A stretch of 11,400 nt of DNA from a bacterium. GTDB taxonomy: Bacteria; Patescibacteriota; Minisyncoccia; Phycocordibacterales; UBA10002. The position numbers and the translations under genes are program-made. Where the stretch lies: NCBI GenBank assembly GCA_030697445.1, contig JAUYPY010000014.1, positions 1 to 11,400 of the forward strand, given 5' to 3'. The notes beneath the pieces are model-generated. The model did not search any database and was not told the origin of the DNA. It saw only the letters and a list, made by a program, of their open reading frames with translations. Shown here piece after piece: positions 6,488-11,400 of the stretch (the stretch's first letter is position 1; each line of letters starts with the position of its first letter).

Positions 6488-7405
6488 TGGATTGTTCTTA
6501 TCGTTGCGTTATGTTTCTTTGTCCTTGCATGGGCATCCGACAATTTTCAATATTTCTCCTTTGATGATGTGCGCCACGCTGTTGCGGGCGTATTTTTCGC
6601 TGACAGTATCACGGAAGGGGAATTAAAAGAAGCGTATGTAAATGCAGTGCGCGGCGGAGAAAAAGTGAAAATCCTCATTGTACCCGGGCACGACGACGCA
6701 AGTTGGGGTACGGAATATAACGGCATTCGCGAAGCGGATTTGAATATGCGCGTTGGCGAGGCACTCGCGGCGCAATTTGCGAAGAACCCCGCCCATGAAA
6801 CGATACTTTTACGCGATAGAAACGGATACCTGCCCGCCTTTGAAACATATGTTGCGGAACACGAGGCGACGGTACGCGCCGAGGTTGTGGCGAAAAAGAA
6901 GATTATGAAGGACTTACTTGCCGCGGGTTCTGTGGAGCGTCTTCAAGGCGTTCAACACAACAAGGCGGCGCTTCCTGTCGTACTTCGGCTGTACGCCATT
7001 AATCAATGGGCGAATGAAAACAAGTTCCAACTCGTTTTGCATATTCACTTCAACGATTTTGGCGGGCGCACTGCTCGCAATATGAATCAGTACAGCGGTT
7101 TTGCGATCTATGTTCCCGACGGGCAATACTCAAATGCGAAGGCGAGCTACGCGGTTGCCGAGACGCTCTTTGCCGAGCTTTCGTCTGTATTTAAGAAAAG
7201 CAATTTACCAAAAGAGGATGCCGGTATTGTGCCTGACCAGAGTTTAATTGCGATCGGCGCGTATAATACATTGGACGCAGCGTCTGTTCTGATTGAATAT
7301 GCGTACATTTACGAAGCACCGCTTCGTACACCCGCGGGGAGAAAAGAAGCGATAGAACGCTATGCCGACACGACTTTCCGCGGCGTGGAACGGTTTTTCA
7401 AGTAG
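6476..7405 (+). CDS. Membrane-anchored N-acetylmuramoyl-L-alanine amidase (Amidase_3 type)
   Basis: Likely cell-wall hydrolase that cuts the amide bond between MurNAc and L-Ala. 309 residues from GTG 6476. Residues 2-20 form one hydrophobic helix (KIIWIVLIVALCFFVLAWA), either an uncleaved anchor or a signal peptide. The Amidase_3 fold follows, with zinc ligands H72 (IVPGHDD), E86 (GIREADLN) and H191 (LHIHFND), and the catalytic glutamate E274 (VLIEYAYIYE). The first motif departs from the usual PGHGG, and about 55 charged residues (about 125-180) are inserted between the second and third motifs. In-frame GTG 6440 and ATG 6458 lie upstream; 6476 is preferred because TATGAT lies 6 nt before it and the membrane helix then starts at residue 2. 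The stop codon directly abuts that of ruvA. Confidence 0.8.
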   Translation: MKIIWIVLIVALCFFVLAWASDNFQYFSFDDVRHAVAGVFFADSITEGELKEAYVNAVRGGEKVKILIVPGHDDASWGTEYNGIREADLNMRVGEALAAQFAKNPAHETILLRDRNGYLPAFETYVAEHEATVRAEVVAKKKIMKDLLAAGSVERLQGVQHNKAALPVVLRLYAINQWANENKFQLVLHIHFNDFGGRTARNMNQYSGFAIYVPDGQYSNAKASYAVAETLFAELSSVFKKSNLPKEDAGIVPDQSLIAIGAYNTLDAASVLIEYAYIYEAPLRTPAGRKEAIERYADTTFRGVERFFK

Positions 7406-7969
7406 TTATTTCCCAAGCAGTTTGAGCGCGGCTTTAACGCGTGCGCTCGTACCCGCCACACTGTTCTCAACTTTCTTAAGCGCTTCACGCGCCTCCGCGT
7501 GCGAGTATCCAAGCGATTTAAGTGCTTCCAGCGCGTCCACCTCGTCTTTGAGAGTTGTGCCTTCTGTTCCTGTGCCGAGCTTTTCTTTCAGTTCAAGAAT
7601 AATTTTGTCGGCGGTTTTCTTTCCGATGCCGGAGATTTTCGTAAGATAGGCGGTTTCGCCCGAGGTGATGGATCGGCGCAAGGTCTCAGGTGTTGCGACA
7701 TTTAAGATATTGAGCGCGGTCTTGGGGCCAATGCCGGAAATCTTAATCAGCAACTCAAAAAGCGCAAGGTCATCCTCATCCAAAAATCCAAAAAGTTCCT
7801 GCGCGTCTTCGCGCACGGTGTGGTGAGTGCGGAGCTTGGCCGTCACGCCGATTTTTAGTTCGTGTAGCGTGTCGTCGGTTGCCCACACTTTGTATCCAAC
7901 GCCGCCGACATCAACAATTGCGAAGCGCGCCCCTTTTTCCAATACTGTGCCGGTGAGATGGGAAATCAT
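7406..7969 (-). CDS. ruvA: Holliday junction DNA helicase subunit RuvA
   Basis: Binds four-way junctions and loads the RuvB motor for branch migration. 187 residues against about 200 for the family. Domain I, an OB fold (1-64), begins MISHLTGTVLEKG and contains GVGYKVW. Domain II has two helix-hairpin-helix motifs, LLIKISGIGPKTALNIL (about 73-89) and LTKISGIGKKTADKIILELK (about 108-127). Domain III, which contacts RuvB, is DALEALKSLGYSHAEAREAL near the C terminus. ruvB is not in the window, so the ruvAB pair is split. It converges tail to tail on the amidase gene with no spacer. TATACT lies 6 nt before the ATG. Confidence 0.97.
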   Translation of the reverse strand: MISHLTGTVLEKGARFAIVDVGGVGYKVWATDDTLHELKIGVTAKLRTHHTVREDAQELFGFLDEDDLALFELLIKISGIGPKTALNILNVATPETLRRSITSGETAYLTKISGIGKKTADKIILELKEKLGTGTEGTTLKDEVDALEALKSLGYSHAEAREALKKVENSVAGTSARVKAALKLLGK

Positions 7970-7975
7970 ATTAAT

Positions 7976-7981
7976 AGTATA
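7976..7981 (-). promoter_or_regulatory. -10 box of ruvA, leaderless
   Basis: TATACT on the minus strand, exactly 6 nt from the ruvA ATG (7969). No TG extension, no -35 box and no room for a Shine-Dalgarno sequence. Confidence 0.6.
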
Positions 7982-8029
7982 TAGAACATTTGCGTTTTCG
8001 GGTAATTATTGCTAAGGTGTTTGTACTTT

Positions 8030-8293
8030 ATGGCAATTACATCTTCGGCAAAAAAGGCGCACCGCGTATCGCTCCGTAAGCGTGTGTTCAATTTGCGCCG
8101 CAAGCAGGCGATCAACGAAGCAGTTAAGAGTTTTAAGAAGCTCGTCTTGGATAAGAAACTAAACGAAGCGGCCAAACTCCTTCCGCTCGCATACAAAGCG
8201 TACGATAAAGCTGCCAAAGAGCACACGATAAAACGCGGCGCTGCGGATAGAAAGAAGTCACAATTGGCGAAATTACTTTCCTCTGTAAAGTAA
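8030..8293 (+). CDS. rpsT: 30S ribosomal protein S20
   Basis: Small basic 87-residue protein that binds 16S rRNA in the body of the small subunit. It shows the S20 pattern: MAITSSAKKAHRVSLRKR at the N terminus, then NLRRKQAINEAVKSFKK, the helical core LNEAAKLLPLAYKAYDKAAK and the conserved IKRGAADRKKSQLAKLL ending. The ATG at 8030 is chosen over the upstream TTG at 8009 because S20 homology begins there. AGGTG (8015-8019) lies 10 nt upstream as a Shine-Dalgarno-like site, so unlike several neighbours this gene has a real leader. It is transcribed alone and ends in its own terminator. Confidence 0.97.
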   Translation: MAITSSAKKAHRVSLRKRVFNLRRKQAINEAVKSFKKLVLDKKLNEAAKLLPLAYKAYDKAAKEHTIKRGAADRKKSQLAKLLSSVK

Positions 8294-8305
8294 TCTTTAT
8301 TTTTT
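8272..8305 (+). terminator. Terminator overlapping the rpsT stop codon
   Basis: ATTACTTT (8272-8279) pairs perfectly with AAAGTAAT (8287-8294) around a 7-nt loop, followed by CTTTATTTTTT to 8305. The stop codon (8291-8293) lies in the right arm. The 8-bp stem has a single G-C pair and so is weak, but the T run is good. The last T is opposite the discriminator base of tRNA-Arg on the other strand. Confidence 0.65.
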
Positions 8306-8376
8306 CCTCTCGGCAGGAATCGAACCTGCATCTCTTCCTTCGCAGGGAAGTGTCCGGTCCATTGAACGACGAGAGG
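8305..8376 (-). tRNA. tRNA-Arg(GCG)
   Basis: Cloverleaf on the minus strand: acceptor CCTCTCG/CGAGAGG, D arm GTTC/GGAC, anticodon stem CTTCC/GGAAG with loop CTGCGAA giving anticodon GCG, T arm GCAGG-TTCGATT-CCTGC, discriminator A. 72 nt, CCA not encoded. GCG reads the Arg codon CGC (and CGU by wobble). Most bacteria instead use an ACG tRNA modified to inosine. Confidence 0.95.
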
Positions 8377-8418
8377 TTTTTGCTACACACCACACGCTAC
8401 ACGCTATATGCTCATTCG

Positions 8419-8874
8419 TCAAAACCCAAGATACTCCATTATTTTCTGCGACAAGGGTTCATGGAGTTCTTCTTCGTGAAGAAATTTGATAAGTTCGGCG
8501 CGGAGGATGTTCGGGTGTATGCCTTCAACAGGAACGACAGTGAGAAGCGATAAAATTTTTTTCTGTTTGAGAATGAGGCGTGGATTGTTGTCGCGGGTCT
8601 CAATCCAAAAAGAAGCAAGTTCGGTGTATTCATAAAACGCGTCTCCAAACTCTATACCGCGCTCGCTAACGCTCGCGCGTACGATACGCGGCGCGCGGCG
8701 CGCGTGGAGCATAAATACGAATGTCGCAACGGCAATCACTATCGCAAACAAGATGTTGCCGAGGAGTACCGATGTTGCGATAAGCGCAAACGCGATAATG
8801 CCGCCCGCGAGAAACCACTCCGCCGTTTTCGGTGTGTGTCGGTACTCTGGGGTGTTCCATGACAGATTGTTCAT
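8419..8874 (-). CDS. Conserved Parcubacteria-type membrane protein, function unknown
   Basis: 151 residues. The N-terminal segment NTPEYRHTPKTAEWFLAGG leads into two membrane helices (about 20-38 and 41-57, with LLGNILFAIVIAVATFVFML) joined by a very short turn. A soluble C-terminal half follows, predicted to be mostly beta strands then a helix: RIVRASVSERGIEF, YTELASFWIETRDNNPRLIL, SLLTVVPVEGI, and the end EEELHEPLSQKIMEYLGF. I recall this protein, especially the ending, as widespread in Parcubacteria with no assigned role; the strand pattern after two helices resembles bacterial PH-like membrane proteins (inference). The ATG is 9 nt downstream of tRNA-Ser, with no Shine-Dalgarno site or clear promoter of its own, so it is probably co-transcribed with the tRNA. 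Confidence 0.83.
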   Translation of the reverse strand: MNNLSWNTPEYRHTPKTAEWFLAGGIIAFALIATSVLLGNILFAIVIAVATFVFMLHARRAPRIVRASVSERGIEFGDAFYEYTELASFWIETRDNNPRLILKQKKILSLLTVVPVEGIHPNILRAELIKFLHEEELHEPLSQKIMEYLGF

Positions 8875-8883
8875 ATTTAAAAA

Positions 8884-8970
8884 CGGAGGGGGTGAGATTC
8901 GAACTCACGAACGGTGTAAACCGTTAGAAGTTTTCAAGACTTCCGCACTAGGCCTCTATGCGACCCCTCC
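8884..8970 (-). tRNA. tRNA-Ser(UGA)
   Basis: Class II tRNA on the minus strand: acceptor GGAGGGG/CCCCTCC, 3-bp D stem GCA/TGC, anticodon stem GAAGT/ACTTC with loop CTTGAAA giving UGA, a long variable arm (AACGG-ttta-CACCGTT region), T arm GTGAG-TTCGAAT-CTCAC and discriminator G as expected for serine. CCA is not encoded. A weak -10 candidate, TAGTAT, lies 9 nt upstream. Confidence 0.97.
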
Positions 8971-9004
8971 CTCGCTACGATACTATCAAAATAAGCCAAT
9001 ACTG

Positions 9005-9010
9005 TATAAT
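9005..9010 (+). promoter_or_regulatory. -10 box of ruvX, leaderless
   Basis: A consensus TATAAT lies 3 nt before ATG 9014 and exactly 6 nt before ATG 9017. The 6-nt spacing seen at other genes here favours 9017 as the start. It shares the 46-bp gap with the upstream side of tRNA-Ser on the other strand. No -35 box is evident. Confidence 0.65.
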
Positions 9011-9016
9011 GGCATG

Positions 9017-9451
9017 ATGCGCTATCTTGGCATTGATTACGGCACAAAGCGGGTGGGGGTTGCGGTTTCGGACGAGGAGGGGAAGGTGGCGTTTCCGCAC
9101 TGGGTTTTGGCGAATGATAAAAAATTGATTGCCGCGCTCGTCGCGCTCTGCCGCGCTCGCGGCGTATCTGAAATAATCGTCGGTGACTCGCGTGATTTTT
9201 CTGGCGCGCCGAACAAGGTTTCGGCGCATGTTGAACGATTTAAGAAAGAGGTTGCCGGCGCGACGGGGCTTTCGGTGCGCGGCGAACCCGAGTTTTGGTC
9301 GTCCATGCAGGCGGAGCGGTGGCAACCCCGACGCCCAGAATCTAGCAGAGGGTCGGGGCTCCGACCAGAGCGTCGGAGGGTAAAAGAAAAACTTGACGCT
9401 TCCGCCGCGGCGATTATTCTGCAAAGTTTTTTGGATAGAGATAAAAAATAA
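9017..9451 (+). CDS. ruvX: RuvX (YqgF), RNase H-fold nuclease with inserted segment
   Basis: Putative Holliday-junction resolvase; in several bacteria it acts in 16S pre-rRNA 5' end maturation. 144 residues. The N terminus MRYLGIDYGTKRVGVAVSDE carries catalytic D7. The conserved strand EIIVGDSRDFSGAPNKVSAH (52-71) corresponds to the family's 'G.P...NG' region. The acidic pair EPE (90-92) stands where 'DE.lTT' is usual, with WSS replacing the normal L-T-S/T. The ending KLDASAAAIILQSFLD supplies D127. Residues 104-121 do not match the family and come from a palindromic insert. The frame stays open far upstream through tRNA-Ser, but homology and the promoter fix the start near 9017. A dedA-family gene follows after 7 nt, probably in the same operon. 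Confidence 0.93.
   Translation: MRYLGIDYGTKRVGVAVSDEEGKVAFPHWVLANDKKLIAALVALCRARGVSEIIVGDSRDFSGAPNKVSAHVERFKKEVAGATGLSVRGEPEFWSSMQAERWQPRRPESSRGSGLRPERRRVKEKLDASAAAIILQSFLDRDKK
9326..9379. repeat. Palindromic insert in frame in ruvX
   Basis: Two adjacent hairpins: CCCCGAC (9326-9332) with GTCGGGG (9352-9358), and TCCGAC (9360-9365) with GTCGGA (9372-9377). The outer ends also match, CCGACGC against GCGTCGG, so the whole unit can fold as a cruciform. It is 54 nt, exactly 18 codons, encoding an Arg/Pro/Ser-rich run (PRRPESSRGSGLRPERRR). It sits in the loop before the last helix of RuvX, where length is tolerated. Its sequence differs from that of the polA element. Confidence 0.7.
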
Positions 9452-9458
9452 AATTGAT

Positions 9459-10085
9459 ATGTCTTTTATACAACCCATTATTGATTTCCTGAATCCGACA
9501 TTTCTAATCACATCGGTCGGCATATTGGGGGTTTTTGCAATTGTGTTTGCCGAGTCGGGGCTTTTCTTTGGATTTTTTCTGCCGGGGGATTCACTCCTTT
9601 TTACCGCAGGGTTACTCGCGTCGCTCGGGCACTTTAATATCTTCGCGCTGTGGCTCGGCTGTACTCTTGCGGCAATTTTAGGCGACAGCGTCGGGTACGC
9701 GTTTGGCAAAAAAGTCGGCCCGAAAATATTTACGCGCGAGGACTCACTATTTTTTCACAAAAAACACATAGAGCGTACGCAAGAGTTTTATGCACGGTAC
9801 GGCAAAAAGACGGTAGTGCTCGCGCGTTTCGTGCCCATTGTCCGCACCTTTGCGCCCATTCTTGCGGGAGTGGGGAATATGGAATACCGCGTGTTTCTCG
9901 CATACAACATTGTCGGCGGCGCGCTCTGGACGACGCTTTTGATTTTCCTCGGTTTTTTCCTTGGTATGTTCATTCCAAATCCCGACCGCTACCTAATGCC
10001 GCTCATCTTTCTCATTATTTTTATTTCCTTCCTTCCGATTATCCGCGAATGGTGGAAAAGAAAAAAAGAGTCGGTGTTATACTAG
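9459..10085 (+). CDS. DedA-family membrane protein
   Basis: 208-residue integral membrane protein of the DedA/SNARE-associated family; characterised members act as lipid carrier (undecaprenyl phosphate or phospholipid) flippases or in membrane homeostasis. Family motifs are present: FAESGLFFGFFLPGDSL with E32 and D44, GDSVGYAFGKKVG (75-87), and FYARYGKKTVVLARFVPIVR with R123 and R129, followed by TFAPILAGVGNM and a helix containing IVGGALW. Those acidic and arginine residues are the ones essential in E. coli homologues. Hydrophobic segments lie around 16-40, 46-72, 136-165 and 172-195, and the C terminus is basic (WWKRKKES). Starts 7 nt after ruvX. Its final codons and stop contain the pilM promoter. 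Confidence 0.93.
   Translation: MSFIQPIIDFLNPTFLITSVGILGVFAIVFAESGLFFGFFLPGDSLLFTAGLLASLGHFNIFALWLGCTLAAILGDSVGYAFGKKVGPKIFTREDSLFFHKKHIERTQEFYARYGKKTVVLARFVPIVRTFAPILAGVGNMEYRVFLAYNIVGGALWTTLLIFLGFFLGMFIPNPDRYLMPLIFLIIFISFLPIIREWWKRKKESVLY
10075..10083 (+). promoter_or_regulatory. Extended -10 promoter of pilM
   Basis: TGT-TATACT lies within the last codons of the dedA-family gene, its -10 overlapping that gene's stop codon (10083-10085). It is 8 nt before the pilM ATG at 10092, so the transcript would have a leader of only 1-2 nt. Confidence 0.6.
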
Positions 10086-10091
10086 TAATGT

Positions 10092-11066
10092 ATGAATAGT
10101 GCGCTATATCGTCTGTTTACACCGCCAAAGTTTTTGACGATGCCAGCGGCAGGCATTGAGATCGGCGACGCGTTTGTACGAGCTATTTCTTTTGCAGGTT
10201 CCATCGGGTTTCTTAAGGTTTCGTGGTGGCAAGAAGAAGCGCTTCCGCACGGCGCGGTTTCTGGCGGAATCATAAATGATAGAGGTGTTGTGGTTGATAC
10301 CCTTCGGAAAATTCGCGTTGCACACGGTTTTAGTTTCGCGCATCTATCTATCCCTGAACAGCAGTCATATCTGTGCGAGATACAGGCGCCGACAGTGTCT
10401 CCAGAAGAAGCGCGCGCGGCTATTGAATTACACCTCGAAGAGCAAGTGCCTATTCGCGTCAACGATGCGGTGTTTGATGCCGTAGCAAATGAGCGTGTAC
10501 ACACGATTGCTGGCGCACATCGTTCGTATCGCGTCGCAGCGGCGCAGAAGAAAATTGTTGAGGCGTATTCTCTTGTATGCAATGAAGCTGGAATCGCCCC
10601 GCTTTCGTTTGATATTGAAGCATGTTCCGTCGCGCGCGCTGTGGTCGGCGCGCGTGACGCGCGCTCGCTTCTTATTTTGAACATGTCGGAAGATGATACA
10701 GGACTGTATGTTGTTGACGGTGGGGTGGTGCGTTTTGCATCAACCGTGCCGCTTGTACTTGGAGAAAAGGTTGCAGAGGAAATAACACACGCACTTGCGG
10801 GTGAAGTAGCGCGCGTTCGCGAGTTTTGGGAAACGCACGGAGATGCGCACGAAAAGATTCATGAGGTAGTTGTGTGCGGCCGTGGATCCGCGTTTCCGCA
10901 TAACCTTTCTGCGCTTTCGTCGGTACTCAATCTTCCTGTACTGCCCGCATCGGTGTGGCAAAACGCGTTTGCCGTAGATGAAGCGGTGCCCCCTATACCG
11001 CGCGACGAATCGTTGCGCTTTGCAGTACCTATAGGACTAGCGCTTCGCCCTTTTATATATGTTTAA
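10092..11066 (+). CDS. pilM: Type IV pilus assembly protein PilM
   Basis: 324 residues; actin-like cytoplasmic ATPase-fold protein that binds the short N-terminal tail of PilN and joins the pilus alignment complex to the motor. The opening PPKFLTMPAAGIEIGDAFVR is the PilM start, with IEIGD as the first phosphate loop of the actin fold. Next come a VVVDTLRKI helix, LSIPEQQSYLCEIQAP, a long 'AAIELHLEEQVPI' helix typical of PilM, SFDIEACSVARAV, a second nucleotide-binding strand SLLILNMSEDDTGLYVVDGG, and VVVCGRGSAFPHN for the adenosine pocket. Typical PilM is about 350 residues. It overlaps the next gene by 8 nt, and that overlap supports the PilM-PilN assignment. Confidence 0.82.
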   Translation: MNSALYRLFTPPKFLTMPAAGIEIGDAFVRAISFAGSIGFLKVSWWQEEALPHGAVSGGIINDRGVVVDTLRKIRVAHGFSFAHLSIPEQQSYLCEIQAPTVSPEEARAAIELHLEEQVPIRVNDAVFDAVANERVHTIAGAHRSYRVAAAQKKIVEAYSLVCNEAGIAPLSFDIEACSVARAVVGARDARSLLILNMSEDDTGLYVVDGGVVRFASTVPLVLGEKVAEEITHALAGEVARVREFWETHGDAHEKIHEVVVCGRGSAFPHNLSALSSVLNLPVLPASVWQNAFAVDEAVPPIPRDESLRFAVPIGLALRPFIYV

Positions 11067-11400
11067 TCTACTTACCGAACAAGCGAAAAAGAACGCTGCA
11101 GCGGAATACCGCTTTCGTTTTTGGGTTGTTGTCTGCGTATTTGTGTGCGCAGAAATACTTCTTGCGTTCGCAGGGGGCACTTTATCTTTTATATCGCTCC
11201 GCGCGGAAGGGAAGCGTATTGCGAGTGATACCGCGGCACAGGAGCGCGCGCGCGACGCGCGCGCCGGGTCTGCCCTTATTTCTTCCGTACAAGAAACTGG
11301 TGCGCGCGTAGCTGTTCTTGCAGAACATATTCCGGTGTCGCTCTCATACGGAATCGCAACATTTGTATCGCTTCGCCAAAGCGAAGTGCGCATTTTAGCC
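11059..11400 (+). CDS. pilN: PilN-like pilus assembly protein, 3' end outside window
   Basis: Open from ATG 11059 to the window edge (114 codons). It starts MFNLLTEQAKKNAAAEYRFR, a short charged cytoplasmic tail, then one membrane helix (about 20-45, containing FWVVVCVFVCAEILLAFAGG). A long Arg/Ala/Glu-rich helical region follows, probably coiled coil (LRAEGKRIASDTAAQERARD onward). This tail-helix-coil plan and the position directly after pilM, with overlapping start and stop (ATGTTTAA), fit PilN, whose tail binds PilM. The tail lacks an obvious canonical INLLP motif; FNLLTE is a close variant. With the rest missing, PilO or a fusion cannot be excluded. Confidence 0.65.
   Translation, partial: MFNLLTEQAKKNAAAEYRFRFWVVVCVFVCAEILLAFAGGTLSFISLRAEGKRIASDTAAQERARDARAGSALISSVQETGARVAVLAEHIPVSLSYGIATFVSLRQSEVRILA

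Noticed and set aside
8382..8410. Short repeats GCTACAC between tRNA-Arg and the membrane-protein gene, possible tandem array
   Set aside because: Only two exact 7-mers and one partial copy; too short and irregular to call a repeat or CRISPR.
8753..9016. Long upstream extension of the ruvX reading frame
   Set aside because: It runs through the tRNA-Ser gene and the ruvX promoter; RuvX homology starts at 9017.
11244..11264. GCGCGC-rich near-palindrome in the pilN-like gene, possible regulatory or Z-DNA site
   Set aside because: It is explained by Arg/Ala codons (ERARDARA); similar CGCG runs are frequent in the other genes here.

Overview
The window reads as a chromosomal segment of a Candidate Phyla Radiation (Patescibacteria) bacterium, most likely of the Parcubacteria type. 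The reasons are tight packing of short genes, a polymerase I without a 3'-5' exonuclease domain, a very short HolA-like protein, several protein families I recall mainly from Parcubacteria (the lamin-tail-like surface protein, and the two-helix membrane protein ending EPLSQKIMEYLGF), and many genes with no room for a ribosome binding site. This assignment comes from family recall, not from a database search. I see no CRISPR array, transposase, prophage or rRNA.

Layout. (1) 3-2512, plus strand: the 3' two thirds of polA, then a short holA-like gene 2 nt downstream. A palindromic element sits in frame inside polA. (2) 2511-4670, minus strand: a dihydroorotase gene (pyrC) with its own terminator, an HTH + LAGLIDADG protein with a palindrome over its promoter, and tRNA-Lys(UUU). 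(3) 4709-6033: a DoxX-type membrane protein (minus) and a lamin-tail-like surface protein (plus), transcribed divergently from a mirrored promoter pair. (4) 5984-7405: a SpoU/TrmH-type RNA methyltransferase (minus) and a membrane-anchored Amidase_3-type peptidoglycan hydrolase (plus), whose likely start codons lie back to back. (5) 7406-8376: ruvA (minus), rpsT (plus) with a terminator built over its stop codon, and tRNA-Arg(GCG) (minus). (6) 8419-8970, minus strand: tRNA-Ser(UGA) followed 9 nt later by a conserved membrane protein gene. (7) 9017-11400, plus strand: ruvX (with a second in-frame palindromic insert), a dedA-family gene, pilM and the beginning of a pilN-like gene.

Functions fall into DNA replication and repair (polA, holA, ruvA, ruvX), translation (rpsT, three tRNAs, RNA methyltransferase), cell envelope (amidase, DedA, DoxX, surface protein) and type IV pili (pilM, pilN). 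pyrC stands apart: it has no pyrimidine-pathway neighbours and, unlike most genes here, has a Shine-Dalgarno sequence and a longer leader.

The most interesting sequence-level signals are: (a) a recurring extended -10 box (TGnTATACT or close) only about 6-9 nt before the start codon, implying leaderless or nearly leaderless mRNAs; and (b) two different palindromic elements inserted in frame in the housekeeping genes polA and ruvX. I do not see a clear new multi-gene defence or mobile system.
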